DNA from: Bolinopsis microptera
Lineage: Eukaryota; Ctenophora; Tentaculata; Lobata; Bolinopsidae
NCBI RefSeq assembly: GCF_026151205.1
Contig: NC_087076.1
Coordinates: forward strand, 16,711,919 to 16,775,918
Direction of reading: 5' to 3'
Length of the DNA: 64,000 nucleotides
The notes below the pieces were generated by a model, which ran no database searches, was not told the origin of the DNA, and worked only from the letters and a program-made list of their open reading frames with translations. How positions within the stretch are numbered: position 1 is the first letter of the stretch; each line of letters starts with the position of its first letter. Below are positions 22,201 through 34,489 of the stretch, piece by piece. The translations under genes and the position numbers were made by a program.

Positions 22201-24910
22201 TTACACCCGAAATATAATCAAAATGCATATTTAAGCTTTATAAACATTTGAACAATTAAAGGCAAAGGTGTTGTTGGGATCTATAAAGGGATCATTTCAG
22301 GTTCAGTTTGAAGGTATAACGGGGATGATCGAGTTTGGTATAGATGGTTCCCCCTACAACAAAATGTACGAAATAGTAAACTTTAGAGATAATGGTGTTC
22401 TGAGTGTAGTTGGAAACTGGTCCTCTGACCGTGATCCGAACCTTCTTCTCTATCGACAAGTACGTAAAAACATACTTCATTATTCAGGGTTTATCGCAAA
22501 ACGGAGTTACAGTACATGATACAAATTCTAAACACGCCGTTACCCACTTATTAACTAATAATATGTTTAGATTGAATATCTGGGAAAGTCAACAGATCGC
22601 CCTAAAGATATGTCTCTCAACCTAAACGGTTCTCACTTTCGTATGGGAGTTATGATGGTTAGTTAATCAGTTATAACTGCTGCATCACATACTATGCTTA
22701 CTAAGCGTGTTACAAGATCGTATTATCATGGTGTTTGAAAACTGAAAAGACTTGGTCGGCATCATATCTACAATCTGTACTGTTGATTGTCAGTGTATAT
22801 CTTATATATCTCGTTGTTTAATTGAACTTGAAGCCCAGCATTTCTCACCCTCACAATAGACGCCTACTTTAGGAGACTCCATTTGTGATAAAAGACGATG
22901 CTAACTGTACGGGCACGTCCTGTTACCGTGGTTACTGTGTAGACTTAGTAGCCAGGCTGTCACGCGACTTGCACTTCACCTACGAGCTTATGGAGTCAGA
23001 TGATGGCAATTGGGGCGGCTACTACAACAAGACTGATTCTTGGGATGGGCTTGTCAAGATGCTCATTGATAAGGTGAAATCTTATCTCGAATCTTGAACT
23101 CTCGAAAGATAAACTTTCTCCTAATGATATTTCAAAGTTTATTGTCTCTGGCACTAGAACTAGAAGTGTTATCTTTCAGATTGAACTTTCCGATGTAAAT
23201 GTTAATATGAAGTGATTTTAACGATTTTTTTTGCTTCAGAAAATAGAGGTGGCAGCTGTTCACTTGTCGATAAATTCGCTGAGAGAGCGGTACATTGACT
23301 TTACTGTTCCTTTTATGGACGCGGGCCTGATGGTGGTGGTGAAAGGAGAAACACACAGCAATAGCAACAAATACTTCTTTCTCTCCCCATTCAGTGCAGA
23401 AGTTTGGTGAGCTTTGCTTTTAAAGAACTCCAAACTTTCAACCAAGATGAAACTTTTATTTTGTTTATTATTCTCCTAGCTTTTCAAAAATCAAAGGGTC
23501 CTATTTCAACTGACTATACCTCGTCCAGGTATTGTGTTCTACTAGCTTGTGGTGGAGTAACGGTCCTGGTATGTTTGGTGAACAAGGTGTCTCCATTTGG
23601 GAAGTACGGAGCGAAGATGCACGCCCTCATGACTTGTCCTTGCAAAACTTGCACTCTCAACCGTGCACTCACTATCCAAGGTGCTACTTCTAGTTCTACG
23701 ATACTAGATGCGATGAAAGAAATTGATCGAATATTGTTGTTTTAGTACTAACTATTGTAGACTATTTAAGACTATGCAAACTATTCATCAGGTTTTACGT
23801 CGGTTATCAACTTTACCATAAATACGACAACCAAGCTGCCAAGCACCAAGTTTAGTTCAAGTTGTAAAGGAATCCCCAGGCCCATCCTCAGTTACAAATC
23901 ACTCATTTCCGGCTACCCCAGGCTTCAAGAGCCTCCAGAAAGCTGACGAGTACGCATGTCAAGTTGAACAACTGGAAGCAGAAGCTAAAGACCGTCTGCA
24001 TCAACTGTCCATGTTCAACTCATCCTGGATGATAAACGCCTCCCTGCTCGGTCAGTCTCCAGTGGAGGGGGGACCATACTGCGCATCTGGTCGGGTTATC
24101 CTCATGGCATGGTGGTTCTTTATGATGATCTTATCCGCCATGTACACAGCCAATCTAGCTGCTTTTCTTACTGGTAAGAATTCTGTGTTACTGTTAAGCT
24201 TCGGTTTTGTGGTTCTGCGTTAAAAGTATAGGATTGTATCGAAAGTTTCAACTTAATTTGTTGTTAATTTGAATAGCTGCGTAACTATGACCCAGTAAGT
24301 CGGCTGCACGTGGGATTGCAGGGAGTAGAAGATCTGCTCCACCAGAACGAGTTCAAGTGGGGCACAGTTTTCTCAACTAACCCAGAGATACTGATGAGGA
24401 ACTCTGTTAAAGACGTCTACAGACGTATCATCGCAAAGGCCATCGATGTCAGCGATGCCGAGGCTGGATATGCTAAGGTTCGTTTTCTGTGAATTAGGTT
24501 ACAATTTCGAAATTACATGATGCTGTATTGATATACCTTTTCCTGAATTGTGTTTCCTATATTTTTGCATGCGATTGTTTACATCAAATAGCTTCATGTC
24601 TTCTATAATTTAAAAGACGAACAGTTTCATTCGCACGATTGATTGGCAGAGGCTTTCTATTTTCTACACAGTATGATAGTTCAATACTTCACTAGTACAT
24701 CACCCACAAGCAGATTATAGATAGTCGTGATTAAAAGTGAAGGTAATTTTTTACCCTTAGGCTGGAAGGGAGAAATTTGCGTTTATCTACGAGTCTCCCT
24801 ACCTAGAATACAAGCAGCAACTTTCTTGTGATAACATAACAGACTTGATGAAAGTTGGAGAAGAATTTAGTAAATTTGGGTAGGTACTGTTTCATCAGAT
24901 AAGAATTAAT

Positions 24911-24941
<31 letters not shown>

Positions 24942-27900
24942 GCTGTCAGTGTCAGTTGAGTTCAGTCGAATTTTGCAACTGTAAAAATCATTCTAGTTCT
25001 ACAATTACAATCTACATTTGTCGTACGATACTGATACTGATAGTCACACAGCAGTTTCTAGCTTAGGGGTCGTTCACATATTACGTAATCAATATTTTAG
25101 CAATTTTTACCCCCTCCCCCCCCTTCCGTAATCAACCGTAATCAAGACCCAACCCCCCTCCTCCTGACAGCAATATTACGTAATCATGACCTGACGGCTG
25201 ACCCCCCCCCCCCCCCCCCCCCCCCTTGACTTTTTTCCTAGAAAACACTTTTCTCTACGTTTCATGCTACCCTGATCATGCTATCATTATTTTCATGATG
25301 AGCCGAAATCATTGTTATGATATATCCGGCCAATTGCACCATCTAAACTACTTACAATTATAGCCGGATATTCGATCAATTTCTAAATTTTATCACTATC
25401 AGAGTGAAATTGAGTGGAATTTGAATTAAGATATTGTCAAATTGTTATTATTCTAGAGGGTAAAAAAGAAAATTTTGATTACGTAATCAGCGACCGAACC
25501 CCCCCCCCCCCCCCCCCCCCCGTAATCAACCGTAAGCATTTGTAAACCCCCCCTCCCCCCTCGGCTGATTACGTAATATGTGAACGACCCCTTACAACCG
25601 TCGCTAGGTTGGCGTTTGGTATACAACGAAATGCACCGTTTGCTGAAATCATGAACCATAAGATACTGGAGTACAAGGAAGTCGGTTTGTTGGAGGAACT
25701 GTGGCAAAAGTGGTTAAAAGAGGGCGTATCCTGCAAAGGAAACGATGTTAGTTTTAACTAGATTTGACTCGTTGAAGAATGGGTAGAAGTACACGATAAT
25801 TTTCAACAAAAACATTTCCTCCTGTTACTGTATTATATATGAAAGAGATATAATATCATGTACATGTAATGTAATATATAAAAAAGAAGTGAATATTTAC
25901 TTTAAGAAGTAAATGTTGCTATATTCCAGCACTCAGATCTTGGCGAATCTGATGAAGTGAGCCAGCGAGGAACCACTCTGGATATGGGATATTTAGCTGG
26001 ACTCTTTATAAGCTTGGGATTTATGGTCGGGATTACCATCTTTATTGTGGCAAGTAGAACTGAGACTTGATAACAGATAAACCTTATTCAAGTTCATATC
26101 ATCGATCATCAAACTAATTCCTTTATACTTTCCTTTATAATTATAGAAGTAAAACTTTGTGGAATCACTGCTTACTGTTTTGGTTTGACCTTGCGTTTCA
26201 TCCACCAATATTGTCATAAGATTAATCTAAAATTGTGAATTCTAATTTGTAATTCACTTACACTTGCAGGTATGTGAATTGATTTACGCTTCCCTCCTTG
26301 ACGCCTACGGGAGTAAGCCTGTTTATGACGCCGCCATTTTTGTTAACCGGACCAGCAAACAGAACTATGTAACGGTAAGTTACATAGCAGATCATTTGAG
26401 ACTTGTATTGGGCAGTCTTACACAAATATTTGAACTCAAAACGTACTCTACATCAGCTATTAGTATTAGCCTATTTTGGATTCCTGAAAGAACAACAGTT
26501 GTTTACTTCCAGTTCTACAGACCGTACCTTTTTTAAAGATCAGCAGCGCCAGTTATCATTTCTTGATGATATTTTCGATGTTTTAGTTACCTGGGTCCTG
26601 GGGACCCCCCAGGCTTAACGTACGTACGTTTTGGTACGTTTTGGTGAGTTTGGCAGGGCGTGCTCAGGACAACTGCATCGAGTGCGTCCTCCTCCAGCTC
26701 AGCATTGAGTTATCGTTTGTCGGAGTGTAGCCCGGAACCGGTGGTGTGTCTGGGTACTGTTCCATAAATCTGCCTAGACCAACTTTGAAACTGTCTAGCA
26801 ATGTGATACTCCGGAGCTCCGATGGGAGCACGTTGAAGAGCTGAGCTGCTCTAACTCTAAAGCTGTTGTCGTAATCTGTTCTTACCGACAACTGTGCGCT
26901 TTTGTTCATGGCTGGGATCTCTGCCTTAATACCATGCCTTTGATGAGACTTGAACTCGAAGCCCGTATCGTTCGGAGCATGTTCATTAAGAATTTTCCAT
27001 ACATGAATAATAGAATAACGCTCTCTCCGCCTCTGGAGGGACATCAACTTAAGCTTCTTCAGCCTGTCCCAGTACTGGAGATCACGGCAGCCAGATATCT
27101 TCTAGTAAAGGATCTCTGTACAGTCTCCAGCTTTTGTATCTCTGTGACTTTTGTAGGGTTCCAGACTGGACAGCAGTACTCTAGCTTGGAGCGAACCATG
27201 CTTTTGTATAAAGTCAGCATGACTACTTGTGACCGGTCTCTAAAGGCACTCAATGTCCAAGCCGCCATTTTTCTAGCTCCTTGAACTGTCTTCTCAATGT
27301 GAGGACCCCATGACCTACTGCTGCTAACATACACTCCAAGGTCTCTGACAGTTTCCTGTGGTGATATTGCGTGTCCTTTTGGTGTAGTATACTCAACAGT
27401 CTCTGGGTAGAACGGGAGCTCTCTTAGAGCTTTTGATCCATTCAGGGGGTAGTTTACAACCTCAAACTTCTGTTCGTGTAGCTCCATGTTGTTAACACGT
27501 GACCACTCGATAACTATGTTGAGATCATCTTGCAGTAACTCCACACTACTCATTCCTCGGATAGCCCCAATCAGCTTTGTGTCGTCTGCAAAGCTGAATC
27601 CGTTACTATAGCTAATGCTGTTCAACAGATCGTTGATGTACAGGATAAATAGGATCGGTCCTAGGACTGTCCCTTGTGGCACCCCACTTGCCACTGGCTG
27701 GAAGGATGATTTGCGACCTTCAACAACGACTGTTTGTTTTCTGTTTAGCAAAAACTCTTTGATCCACCTTAAAACCTGACCACCAATTCCGTATCGACCA
27801 AGCTTGGCTAGCAGCTTCAAACGATAACAGCAATGAAATATCCAGCTCCCTTTTAGGGCACTCAACACGAATACGTACCCGTAGTATAGAGCTCTTCAAC

Positions 27901-28681
27901 ACGGCAATTGCTATAGCGTGACCCGCCGAATCATGTTGTCACACCTCAAATTATTTGTTATATAGTAGTGTTGAAAGTATTAACTAATATTAATATTAAT
28001 AATAAAGTTTCACCCACACTCCACAGAGCTCAGCTCCCAAGTTTTGGACAGCACTATCTCGGAGATGGCAACTGCTGAAATATGATTTAAAGGAGCACTG
28101 GTGGACGATAGAAGCTTTCAGAAAACACAAACCCTCCAAGAAGCTCTCCAAAGATGGATCCACGCAGACAAAAAAACATTATTGGTACGGTTAATCCTTT
28201 ATGTTTAACGTTTTTTGTTGCATCTGAAAGACATTTTGTTCATTAAGTTTCCTTGTTTCCATTAAACTACAAACAGCATAATATTATGATTATTGTTTAT
28301 TTTCTTTCTGACCATACTTTTCATTCCAGTTTGCAGTTATCAAATTCCACGTCTGAAGATTTCCGGTCAGATTTACAAGTACCTCCCTCTGCTGATCGCA
28401 CCAGAAGTGGGTCTGTTCCAGGGCTCATTGTGGCAGATAGCGGCCACAACAACACCTTCAACAACGTCCATATTCTTAACAGACTCAGAGAGGGTTCAAA
28501 GGAATATGAGAACTATTCAAAGTCGGACGCCGTGTTCTTAAGTTGCCCTGACACGACCGATGCCAAACTTAACGAGCTTCAAGTCCCGTTTTCTAAGTCA
28601 GATGCAGATATCTCTACCGTGATAAGATACAGGCAGACTGATAGAGACACCAATACTAGTAGCAGTGAGATGCTATCATAA
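19281..28681 (+). CDS. Ionotropic glutamate receptor subunit, NMDA-type-like, complete 21-exon gene
   Basis: Exons: 19281-19392, 19829-19984, 20276-20398, 20600-20673, 20830-20899, 21084-21277, 21500-21748, 21982-22167, 22301-22459, 22571-22657, 22873-23073, 23240-23406, 23529-23680, 23892-24173 (or from 23856), 24296-24477, 24761-24879, 25608-25746, 25930-26046, 26270-26374, 28027-28184, 28330-28681. Phases agree throughout and give about 1127 residues, ending in TAA. Exon 1 encodes a signal peptide (MVIVLFLVHFYLLALC). The amino-terminal domain spans about residues 38-430. S1 has the GYCVDL start and the ligand-carboxylate Arg in SINSLRERYIDF (about 552). M1 is near 600-617, the pore loop and M3 end in YTANLAAFLT, S2 carries an acidic residue in YESPYLEY, and M4 is near 898-920. 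A ~200-residue cytosolic tail follows. These are hallmarks of a ligand-gated cation channel. The pore tip is unusual (see findings). The exon 18 donor and exon 14 acceptor are the least certain junctions. Confidence 0.93.
20927..20957. repeat. Poly-G run in receptor intron 5
   Basis: A run of mostly G (GGGG...TGGGG...), about 30 bases, inside the intron between exons 5 and 6. Similar C-runs occur at 25201-25225, 25500-25521 and 30690-30718. Lengths of such runs are often unreliable in assemblies. Confidence 0.9.
25066..25591. mobile_element. 526-bp MITE with terminal inverted repeats and TTA target duplication
   Basis: The left terminus reads GGGGTCGTTCACATATTACG and the right terminus is its exact reverse complement. 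The inverted repeat continues through TAATCA, about 26 bp in all. Flanking TTA at 25063-25065 and 25592-25594 gives a 3-bp target duplication, compatible with PIF/Harbinger-type elements. Internal sub-terminal copies of GTAATCAACCGTAA and long C-runs are present. There is no coding capacity. It lies in the receptor intron before exon 17, and its right end is only 16 bases upstream of that exon. Confidence 0.9.
26590..27915 (-). pseudogene. 5'-truncated, frameshifted LINE (reverse transcriptase) in receptor intron 19
   Basis: On the minus strand, 27868-27059 encodes the middle of a non-LTR reverse transcriptase: GVPQGTVLGPILFILYINDL, then the catalytic FADDTK, then the thumb region with LEYCCPVWNPT. 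The frame is lost by one base near 27110 and continues in 27047-26664, which carries the typical C-terminal LQRRRERYSIIHVWKI block. The endonuclease, ORF1 and N-terminal RT are missing, so the copy is 5' truncated and dead. Edges are approximate. It sits antisense to the host gene. The clade is probably CR1/Jockey-like. Confidence 0.9.
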
Positions 28682-30133
28682 CACGATGAAATTATGTTTA
28701 TACTTATTATAGTTGTCGACTGTCGGGACCCTATATTCTTATGTTCACACACTATTACATTAGCATGGTTTTTATTAGAATTTATTAGAATTATCGTCAG
28801 CCTGTCTAGTGTCTTTATAAACAATACAAATATGGAATTTTTCAGAATTTAAAACATTGCAAAATATTGCAAGCGCACAAGAAATCATTAAAATACATAA
28901 CCACGTTCTTTATCTTTTTGGCAAGCTACCAAATCTATTTTATACTCTTCATTCGCTCAGCAAGAAGTCACGATCTAAGAAATAGAACAATTTTCCCTGA
29001 GAATAAAATCAAACGAAAAACTTGCAAAATACATGAAAAAAAGGTTGTATTGTCTCTGGGGTCGTCCAAACATAACTGAAAGGATGGAGAACGAGGTTTA
29101 GATGTCACTCGGTGATTTAGCGTTATTCCTCCGTTTGAATCGCTGTTCTTTAGTGTTTTGCTACACCCTCCTTCTTATTTGTTGCTTCGCCTCTGAAATA
29201 TATATGTTAATCGGGGTACAAGTGAATAAGTCATCGATCAGGTTGAAGCTCGCTCTATTGTGCCTCATTTAAAACTGAACTCGCAGGGGAAAGTTCATAA
29301 TATCAACTATGAACTATCATACAACTATAACATGTAATTTAGAACCCAGACCCTCAAAAAATAACCTGTCCCGTTCAAATTGAAATGCAGCAGAGTTTAT
29401 TGCCACTGGTACAACTGTAGTAAAGTAGTAAATTTGCGCCACGTAGAGGAATAGAGGAAACACAAGGCTGTCGTGAATCGTCACAGAAATGACATAGCTA
29501 TGATTAAATAGACCATATCTCAAGTTGGAATGGATCCAGAATAGGTGGTCGTTTATCTTACAAACTATTTATAGTGTCTGTATTTCAATGCGCTCGGATC
29601 TTATTCGCCCACGTTCTACATTTACGATATCACATGACCACGCGCCGCAATCACGTGACGTCATGACACTACATTTCGCTACACTAACTGCCAGAGCGAT
29701 CAAGTTTGTACAGCACAACATATTTTGCGCCTTCCAGAAAATAACCTACTAACCGAAATTGTTCCTTAATTACACGCGGTGGCTGTATCTTCACTCCACA
29801 TCAAGACTTAAGTTAAGTACAAATTACTCAATATAACAACATAATAACAAATGTTTGAAGATTAAGGCAGATATTTTGGTTTTAGTAGTCTAAATGTTAT
29901 AAACCAGTTTGCAATCAAAGAAAAATAAGAATATTTGCGGAAAGTGAGGATTTGATCCGAAGAGACTAGCTTGAACACAACAACGGTTAAAATAAAAAAC
30001 AACGTTAAATAAGAAGAACGTATCGATCAGTTTCTCAATACACTCTAAGATGCTAATTTCTAGTGTTCAGTTACAATTTTATAAATAACGAAAGTTAAAA
30101 TCATTCCACCAGATATTCAATACTTGATTATTA
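28682..30133. other. Region between convergent receptor and Bax inhibitor genes
   Basis: Holds the 3' UTRs of the two tail-to-tail genes. Hydrophobic short frames at 29102-29272 (+) and 29317-29523 (-) show no complete family signature and were not annotated as exons. Confidence 0.5.
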
Positions 30134-33100
30134 TTATAATTTTTTATTTACCTTCTTTTTCTCCTTGTCAGTCAAGATGATCATCAAATCTTTGAAAATG
30201 ATGACGAAGTCAATGAACAAATCAACAGAGTGCCTGGGAAAGAATTAGTATCAATATTAGAGTAGAACATATAATAATAATGTGTTAGATGTTGAAAAAA
30301 AGTTTGATAGAACTATAGAACAGAGATGAGCCAAAAAGGTGCTAGGTCATAAGGTGACAAATGTAAATAATGTAACAAGATAAACCACTCACCATATGAA
30401 GTCGTTGTCTCCCAGTCGTTTCTTCTCAACGATGAGTTGGGTGTCATACATGACAAAGAGACAGGAGATAATGAGGGAAAGGTAAACTGAGAACTGAGGA
30501 CAGGTTGATTATCACAATATTTTCGGGGGTTAAATAATTCTACAGGGTAGCCCAGAACTGAACAGTCATAACACGATATAGTAGGTAACAAGATCAGATA
30601 TTGTTACTCGCAGTAACCAGCTATTGTTACTTGCAGTGACCAAATTTTTTTACTTGCAGTGAATAGATATGTTGTCAAATAGTTGTTCTGCCCCGCCCCC
30701 CCCCCCCCCCCCCCCCCCTGTAGTAGGAGTATAACTTGCAATTATGTGTACTGTTAAGATTTCCTGGATTGGCGACAAGCGGTAAGGGGCATGGGTTCAG
30801 TGAGATGATTTGGGATTAGTCATGACTTATGGCAAACAAAACCAAAGAATAATTTATTCGCCTCATGAACATAAAGAGCAAGAAATATCTTAAGTATATA
30901 CAATAATAGATGAAAGTGCGCAGTGAAACTAACCAGAGCAATAGAAGGAACCCTGAAGAACATGTTAGCCAGGGAGAGGATAAGTAGTCCACTAAGGGCA
31001 GTGGAGAGCAGGGAGCCCAGGAAGAGCATGGACCTGCGCTCTGCGTACAGTGCTGTCAGAGTAAAGCTCACAAACACCACTGAGGTGGTCACAAACGCTG
31101 TCACGATGATCCTGAAAGAGGTGGTTTTGAGTCGGGAACCTGTTTTGAGTTGGGAACCTGTTTCGAGTTGGGAACCTGTTTTTAATGGTAACTTGTTTGG
31201 GTTCCTTGTGTTTGGGAGTATTGGAATGTTTCAGATTATTGTGTTTGGGAGTAATGGAATGTTTCAGATTATTGTGTTTGGGAGTAATGGAATGTTTCAG
31301 ATTATTGTGTGTGGGAGTAATGGAATGTTTCAGATTATTGCGAACCAGACCCTAATGTGACCGACAACACAGTAAACTGTTCCCAGTGTTACAATGTTCA
31401 GGTGAATGATACTGGACTAAATTTGTAGTCTAGATCGAAGAAATCTTCAATGTTTGAGGATTATATCCGCGAATGAGTGGGTACAGCGCTTTACTTGCAA
31501 AGTAGTGAGCCTGAACAACTAGCATAGCTTTGTTGTTAAATACCTGACGTTTGTGAACTGACTTTTGGAGCATATAAGGCGTAATTATAACATTATCTAT
31601 TCAACTGCAAACTTTTTAGTCTTGATCTGTTGTATGGCACGCACGAATATTGTGGATTATTGTTTTAGGTTGATAAAATTCAGAATATTCAGCAAACCGT
31701 TACTATTTTAAAATTCTCGCATTTTATATAAATAGTTACAAGACACTCTTCTTGACCCCTTTATATTGTTCATACAAAGGTATTGTTCCTGAAAAGCTAA
31801 AAATACCTTGAATAACTTGTTTTGGTATGATTGGGATTCGTACGTCAAATATCTAGCATTACATGAGACGCATTAGTTATATAATAGGTGCTTTGAGTGG
31901 AAAAGTTCAATACTTTATGATGAACAAAGATTTACTGTGAGTTCCTCAGATGCCCAAAAGTATTCTCTACAATCTACATATTGTGTTTGACAGCAAGTTC
32001 TACATCTTCATCCTTCACATCATCTACTACTATACCTACTACCCTGTTTCTTTGTTTATCTCCTTTATATTGGTATATTCTATGAGATTTGGAAGAGTAT
32101 TAATAACAGGAAGGCTACAACTCGGAATAAAGAGCCTGCTGTTAAGTTACGAGATAACACTGTGAAAAGGAAGGTTAAGATAATAATAACGCTGTCTCTG
32201 ATAACTGTTGGGTTTTTTGTAGCCTGGTTCCCCTATTTTTACAGCTTGGCTGAGGGGGTCTTGTTCGGTGTATCTAGGCCAGGGTTTAGAGTTACTATTG
32301 TTATGTTTTATTTTAATTTACTGTGGGATTCAGTAGTGTACGCTATGAGGACACCGTTAATTTACAACATGTTACTTAACTGTGTGTTCAATAGGAGAAT
32401 TGTCAATTCTAACAGTCGATAGTAACGTTGGTTTCTACTTTTGGATTTGAAAGTGGTTTTGTTTTACGTTTATATTTGTTGTTCAGACACTCTCTTCGGA
32501 CAATTAAACTTGTATATTTGTCACATAGTAGTAACTCATGTGCAGTAGTAAAAAAAAGAAAAAGTGTTGAATAAAATACATTAAATCTAACAACTCTTTT
32601 CACAAACATTTCATGAGTTGTAAATAAATTTAGTGAAACTTACGATGGATCCACAGATATGACATAGTCTAAGAGATAGGAGGATTCCAGACCAAGACAG
32701 CAGGCCAATCCACTGACATATCCTGAAAGATGAAAAATTGAGACTGTAGTCAAATCATATTAATATAAGTCTAGTTTATTCTCAAAAGTTTATACATAGT
32801 TTCAAAAGTAATAAAGGTGATACATGACACCGATGTAGTGTGTAAATCTCTCAGAATTTAGCTATGAGTATTAAAAACTACAATTGCGCAAGACTCAGCG
32901 TAACACACAATAATCACTTATATAAAATATAAATGTATTGAACAAAAGTTTTGGATTAGGGCAGGTGTGTGGAACAAAGCTATTTCGTCACTAAATTTAA
33001 CAGTTGTGTGATAACTCTAAGTGATGAACCGGCTGCGAGTTAAGATAATCTACGAGTACATGGTATTAGTTGCGACCAACTAATATCGAGGTTTAATGGA

Positions 33101-34004
33101 ATGTACAGCAAGAATGTAGTAAAGGTGCACAAAATATGCTTTATTTATTCCAATCATTATTAAATTATCAAGAAACAGTATGTTCTTAGTTTGCAGTTAC
33201 TGACCGAGTCGTTTCATGGGTGTGGCAGTGTTCTTTGAAGAAGCTGTAAGGTAGATGAACACGAACAGTCCGATAATTCCACCGAAGTGAAGAACCTGAA
33301 TTATCAAACATGAAAAACATATCTAAGTCTATTTAAATGTGTTAAGAACAATACTGATAATCTATACGATTGTCGTTATTCCATATCATATCTACGTTTT
33401 TATCTGTATTTTATCTGCGTTGTTTAATCAAGGTGCTATAACTAACATTGTTAGTTATAGCACCTGTTGTTAGTTTTAACCCTGCCTTAGTCAGTTGAAA
33501 GTCTGATAGCATAAAGTCTGATAGCATATGTTCCGTTTGATTTGACCAAACTAATGCCTTTCATTGCTTTATAGCTTATAATATTGACGCGGATTAGAAT
33601 AAAACAAATCAACCGACTGTGCTCTTGAGATAGCAGTTGATTGCTGCTCCGAGTGCTGCGATAATGATCTCCATAGAAACACAGGCGTACACATTCTTCA
33701 AGTGAGACTTTGTGCTCTTGTCTCTGAGAACGTAAGATTTTAAACCTTAACTCATGGAACGAAAATGGATGAAAATAAAGTGATTGAAGTGGTTAGAAAA
33801 TTGATTCCGCGTTTGTAGCAACACCATTACACCATGTTCTGTTAAGTTACAAAACAGACCGTCAATAAATAGTGAAAATTTCGAGAAAAAGAACCGAGAA
33901 CATAGAATTAAGAAAACTTACAAGTTTGAGAAGTTGAAGATAACCTTAGGATCAAACTTGGTTTGACCGCCATTTTGCGAGAATCGGTTCGAAAACCGGT
34001 CCAT
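30134..34004 (-). CDS. TMBIM6: Bax inhibitor-1 (TMBIM6 family), seven exons
   Basis: Minus-strand exons in order: 34004-33922, 33723-33618, 33295-33205, 32722-32644, 31111-30934, 30493-30393, 30233-30134. All introns are GT-AG with agreeing phases, giving 246 codons, close to the 237 residues of the human protein. The product is an ER multi-pass membrane protein linked to calcium leak and suppression of cell death. Family marks include STKSHLKNVYA after the short N-terminus, FTLTALYAERRSMLFLG in the middle, LSLANMFF, MYDTQLIVEKKRLGDNDFIW, and a basic C-terminal tail (DKEKKK) that follows DLFIDFVIIFKDLMIIL. The stop is reached by reading through a possible donor (AAG/GTAAAT at 30152), so a further short 3' exon is possible. 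The gene starts 485 bp downstream of the MIIP-like gene on the same strand. Its fourth intron (31112-32643) contains an antisense GPCR fragment. Confidence 0.95.
30688..30719. repeat. Poly-C run
   Basis: About 30 bases, nearly all C, in the Bax inhibitor-1 intron between exons 30934-31111 and 30393-30493. Confidence 0.9.
31122..31345 (+). repeat. Two adjacent minisatellites (18-bp and 33-bp units)
   Basis: Three copies of an 18-bp unit GTTTTGAGTTGGGAACCT lie at about 31122-31178. Four copies of a 33-bp unit containing GGAATGTTTCAGATTATTG follow at about 31205-31345. Both are in a Bax inhibitor-1 intron. The open frame across them is an artefact of the repeats. Confidence 0.9.
31994..32422 (+). 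pseudogene. C-terminal half (TM5-TM7) of a rhodopsin-like GPCR, antisense in a Bax inhibitor-1 intron
   Basis: An open frame without a start codon runs from an AG acceptor-like site (TTTGACAG) at 31993 to TAG at 32420. It encodes a TM5 with the P-x7-Y spacing (LLPCFFVYLLY), a basic third intracellular loop, a TM6 with FFVAWFPYF (the FxxCWxP class motif with Ala for Cys), and a TM7 with RTPLIYNML, a variant of NPxxY with Thr for Asn. A basic C-tail (CVFNRR) follows. TM1-TM4 were not found in the same intron or in good phase upstream. It is therefore either a fragment left by duplication or the last exon of a gene whose 5' exons I cannot see. The remaining frame is undamaged over about 142 codons, which argues for a recent origin or some function. 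Confidence 0.7.
33431..33465. repeat. Perfect 16-bp inverted repeat with 3-base loop
   Basis: AGGTGCTATAACTAAC, loop ATT, then the exact reverse complement. It lies in the Bax inhibitor-1 intron between exons 33205-33295 and 33618-33723. It could fold into a strong hairpin in DNA or RNA. Confidence 0.9.
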
Positions 34005-34489
34005 TGCTGTCTAAAATAAGTTATAAATTAGCTAATTAATAAGACGATAAGTAGTAGCTGCTATAAACCGTTTTAGATGGTAAAGACAGTTCATTTGAAC
34101 AGTCATAACCAAGCTCGATATGATTTTGAACATTAGTAACATACTAACATCATTTAACTTTAAGATAGGTAGGAAAAATGATTTTTGTCGAGTAATAACA
34201 TTCCAGGTCGAGGTCTGTATAACCGTTATCAAATAATGTGAACTTACAAATATTACATAATATTACAAATTGTTATATATAAAGAAGTAAACGTCAAAAT
34301 TAATTAAACTGCTTTGATAAGTAGCATCATCTGAATAAGACAAGAAATTGGATAGGTGTCAATTTATCTAATAATTTAATAGTTTATTTTACAGTAAAAA
34401 TGTCCCTTAAATATGATATGTCTAAAATTAATGTTGATTAACAAATGTTCCACACTAGCAATGAACATTTTATCACATTTGACTTATGA
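34005..34489. other. Spacer between MIIP-like gene and Bax inhibitor-1
   Basis: 485 bp of AT-rich sequence. It probably holds the 3' UTR of the MIIP-like gene and the promoter of Bax inhibitor-1. No distinct element was recognised. Confidence 0.5.

Noticed and set aside
25453-25707. Minus-strand frame of 84 codons
   Set aside because: It runs through the MITE C-runs and the reverse of receptor exon 17.
29102-29272. Hydrophobic plus-strand frame (starts MSLGDLALFL) that could be TM2-TM4 of the GPCR at 31994
   Set aside because: No DRY-like motif at the right place, no good donor, and Bax inhibitor-1 exons lie between on the other strand.
29317-29523. Hydrophobic minus-strand frame resembling a GPCR TM2-TM3 stretch
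   Set aside because: The spacing between the putative TM2 Asp and the ERD motif is about 15 residues too short, and no flanking exons fit.
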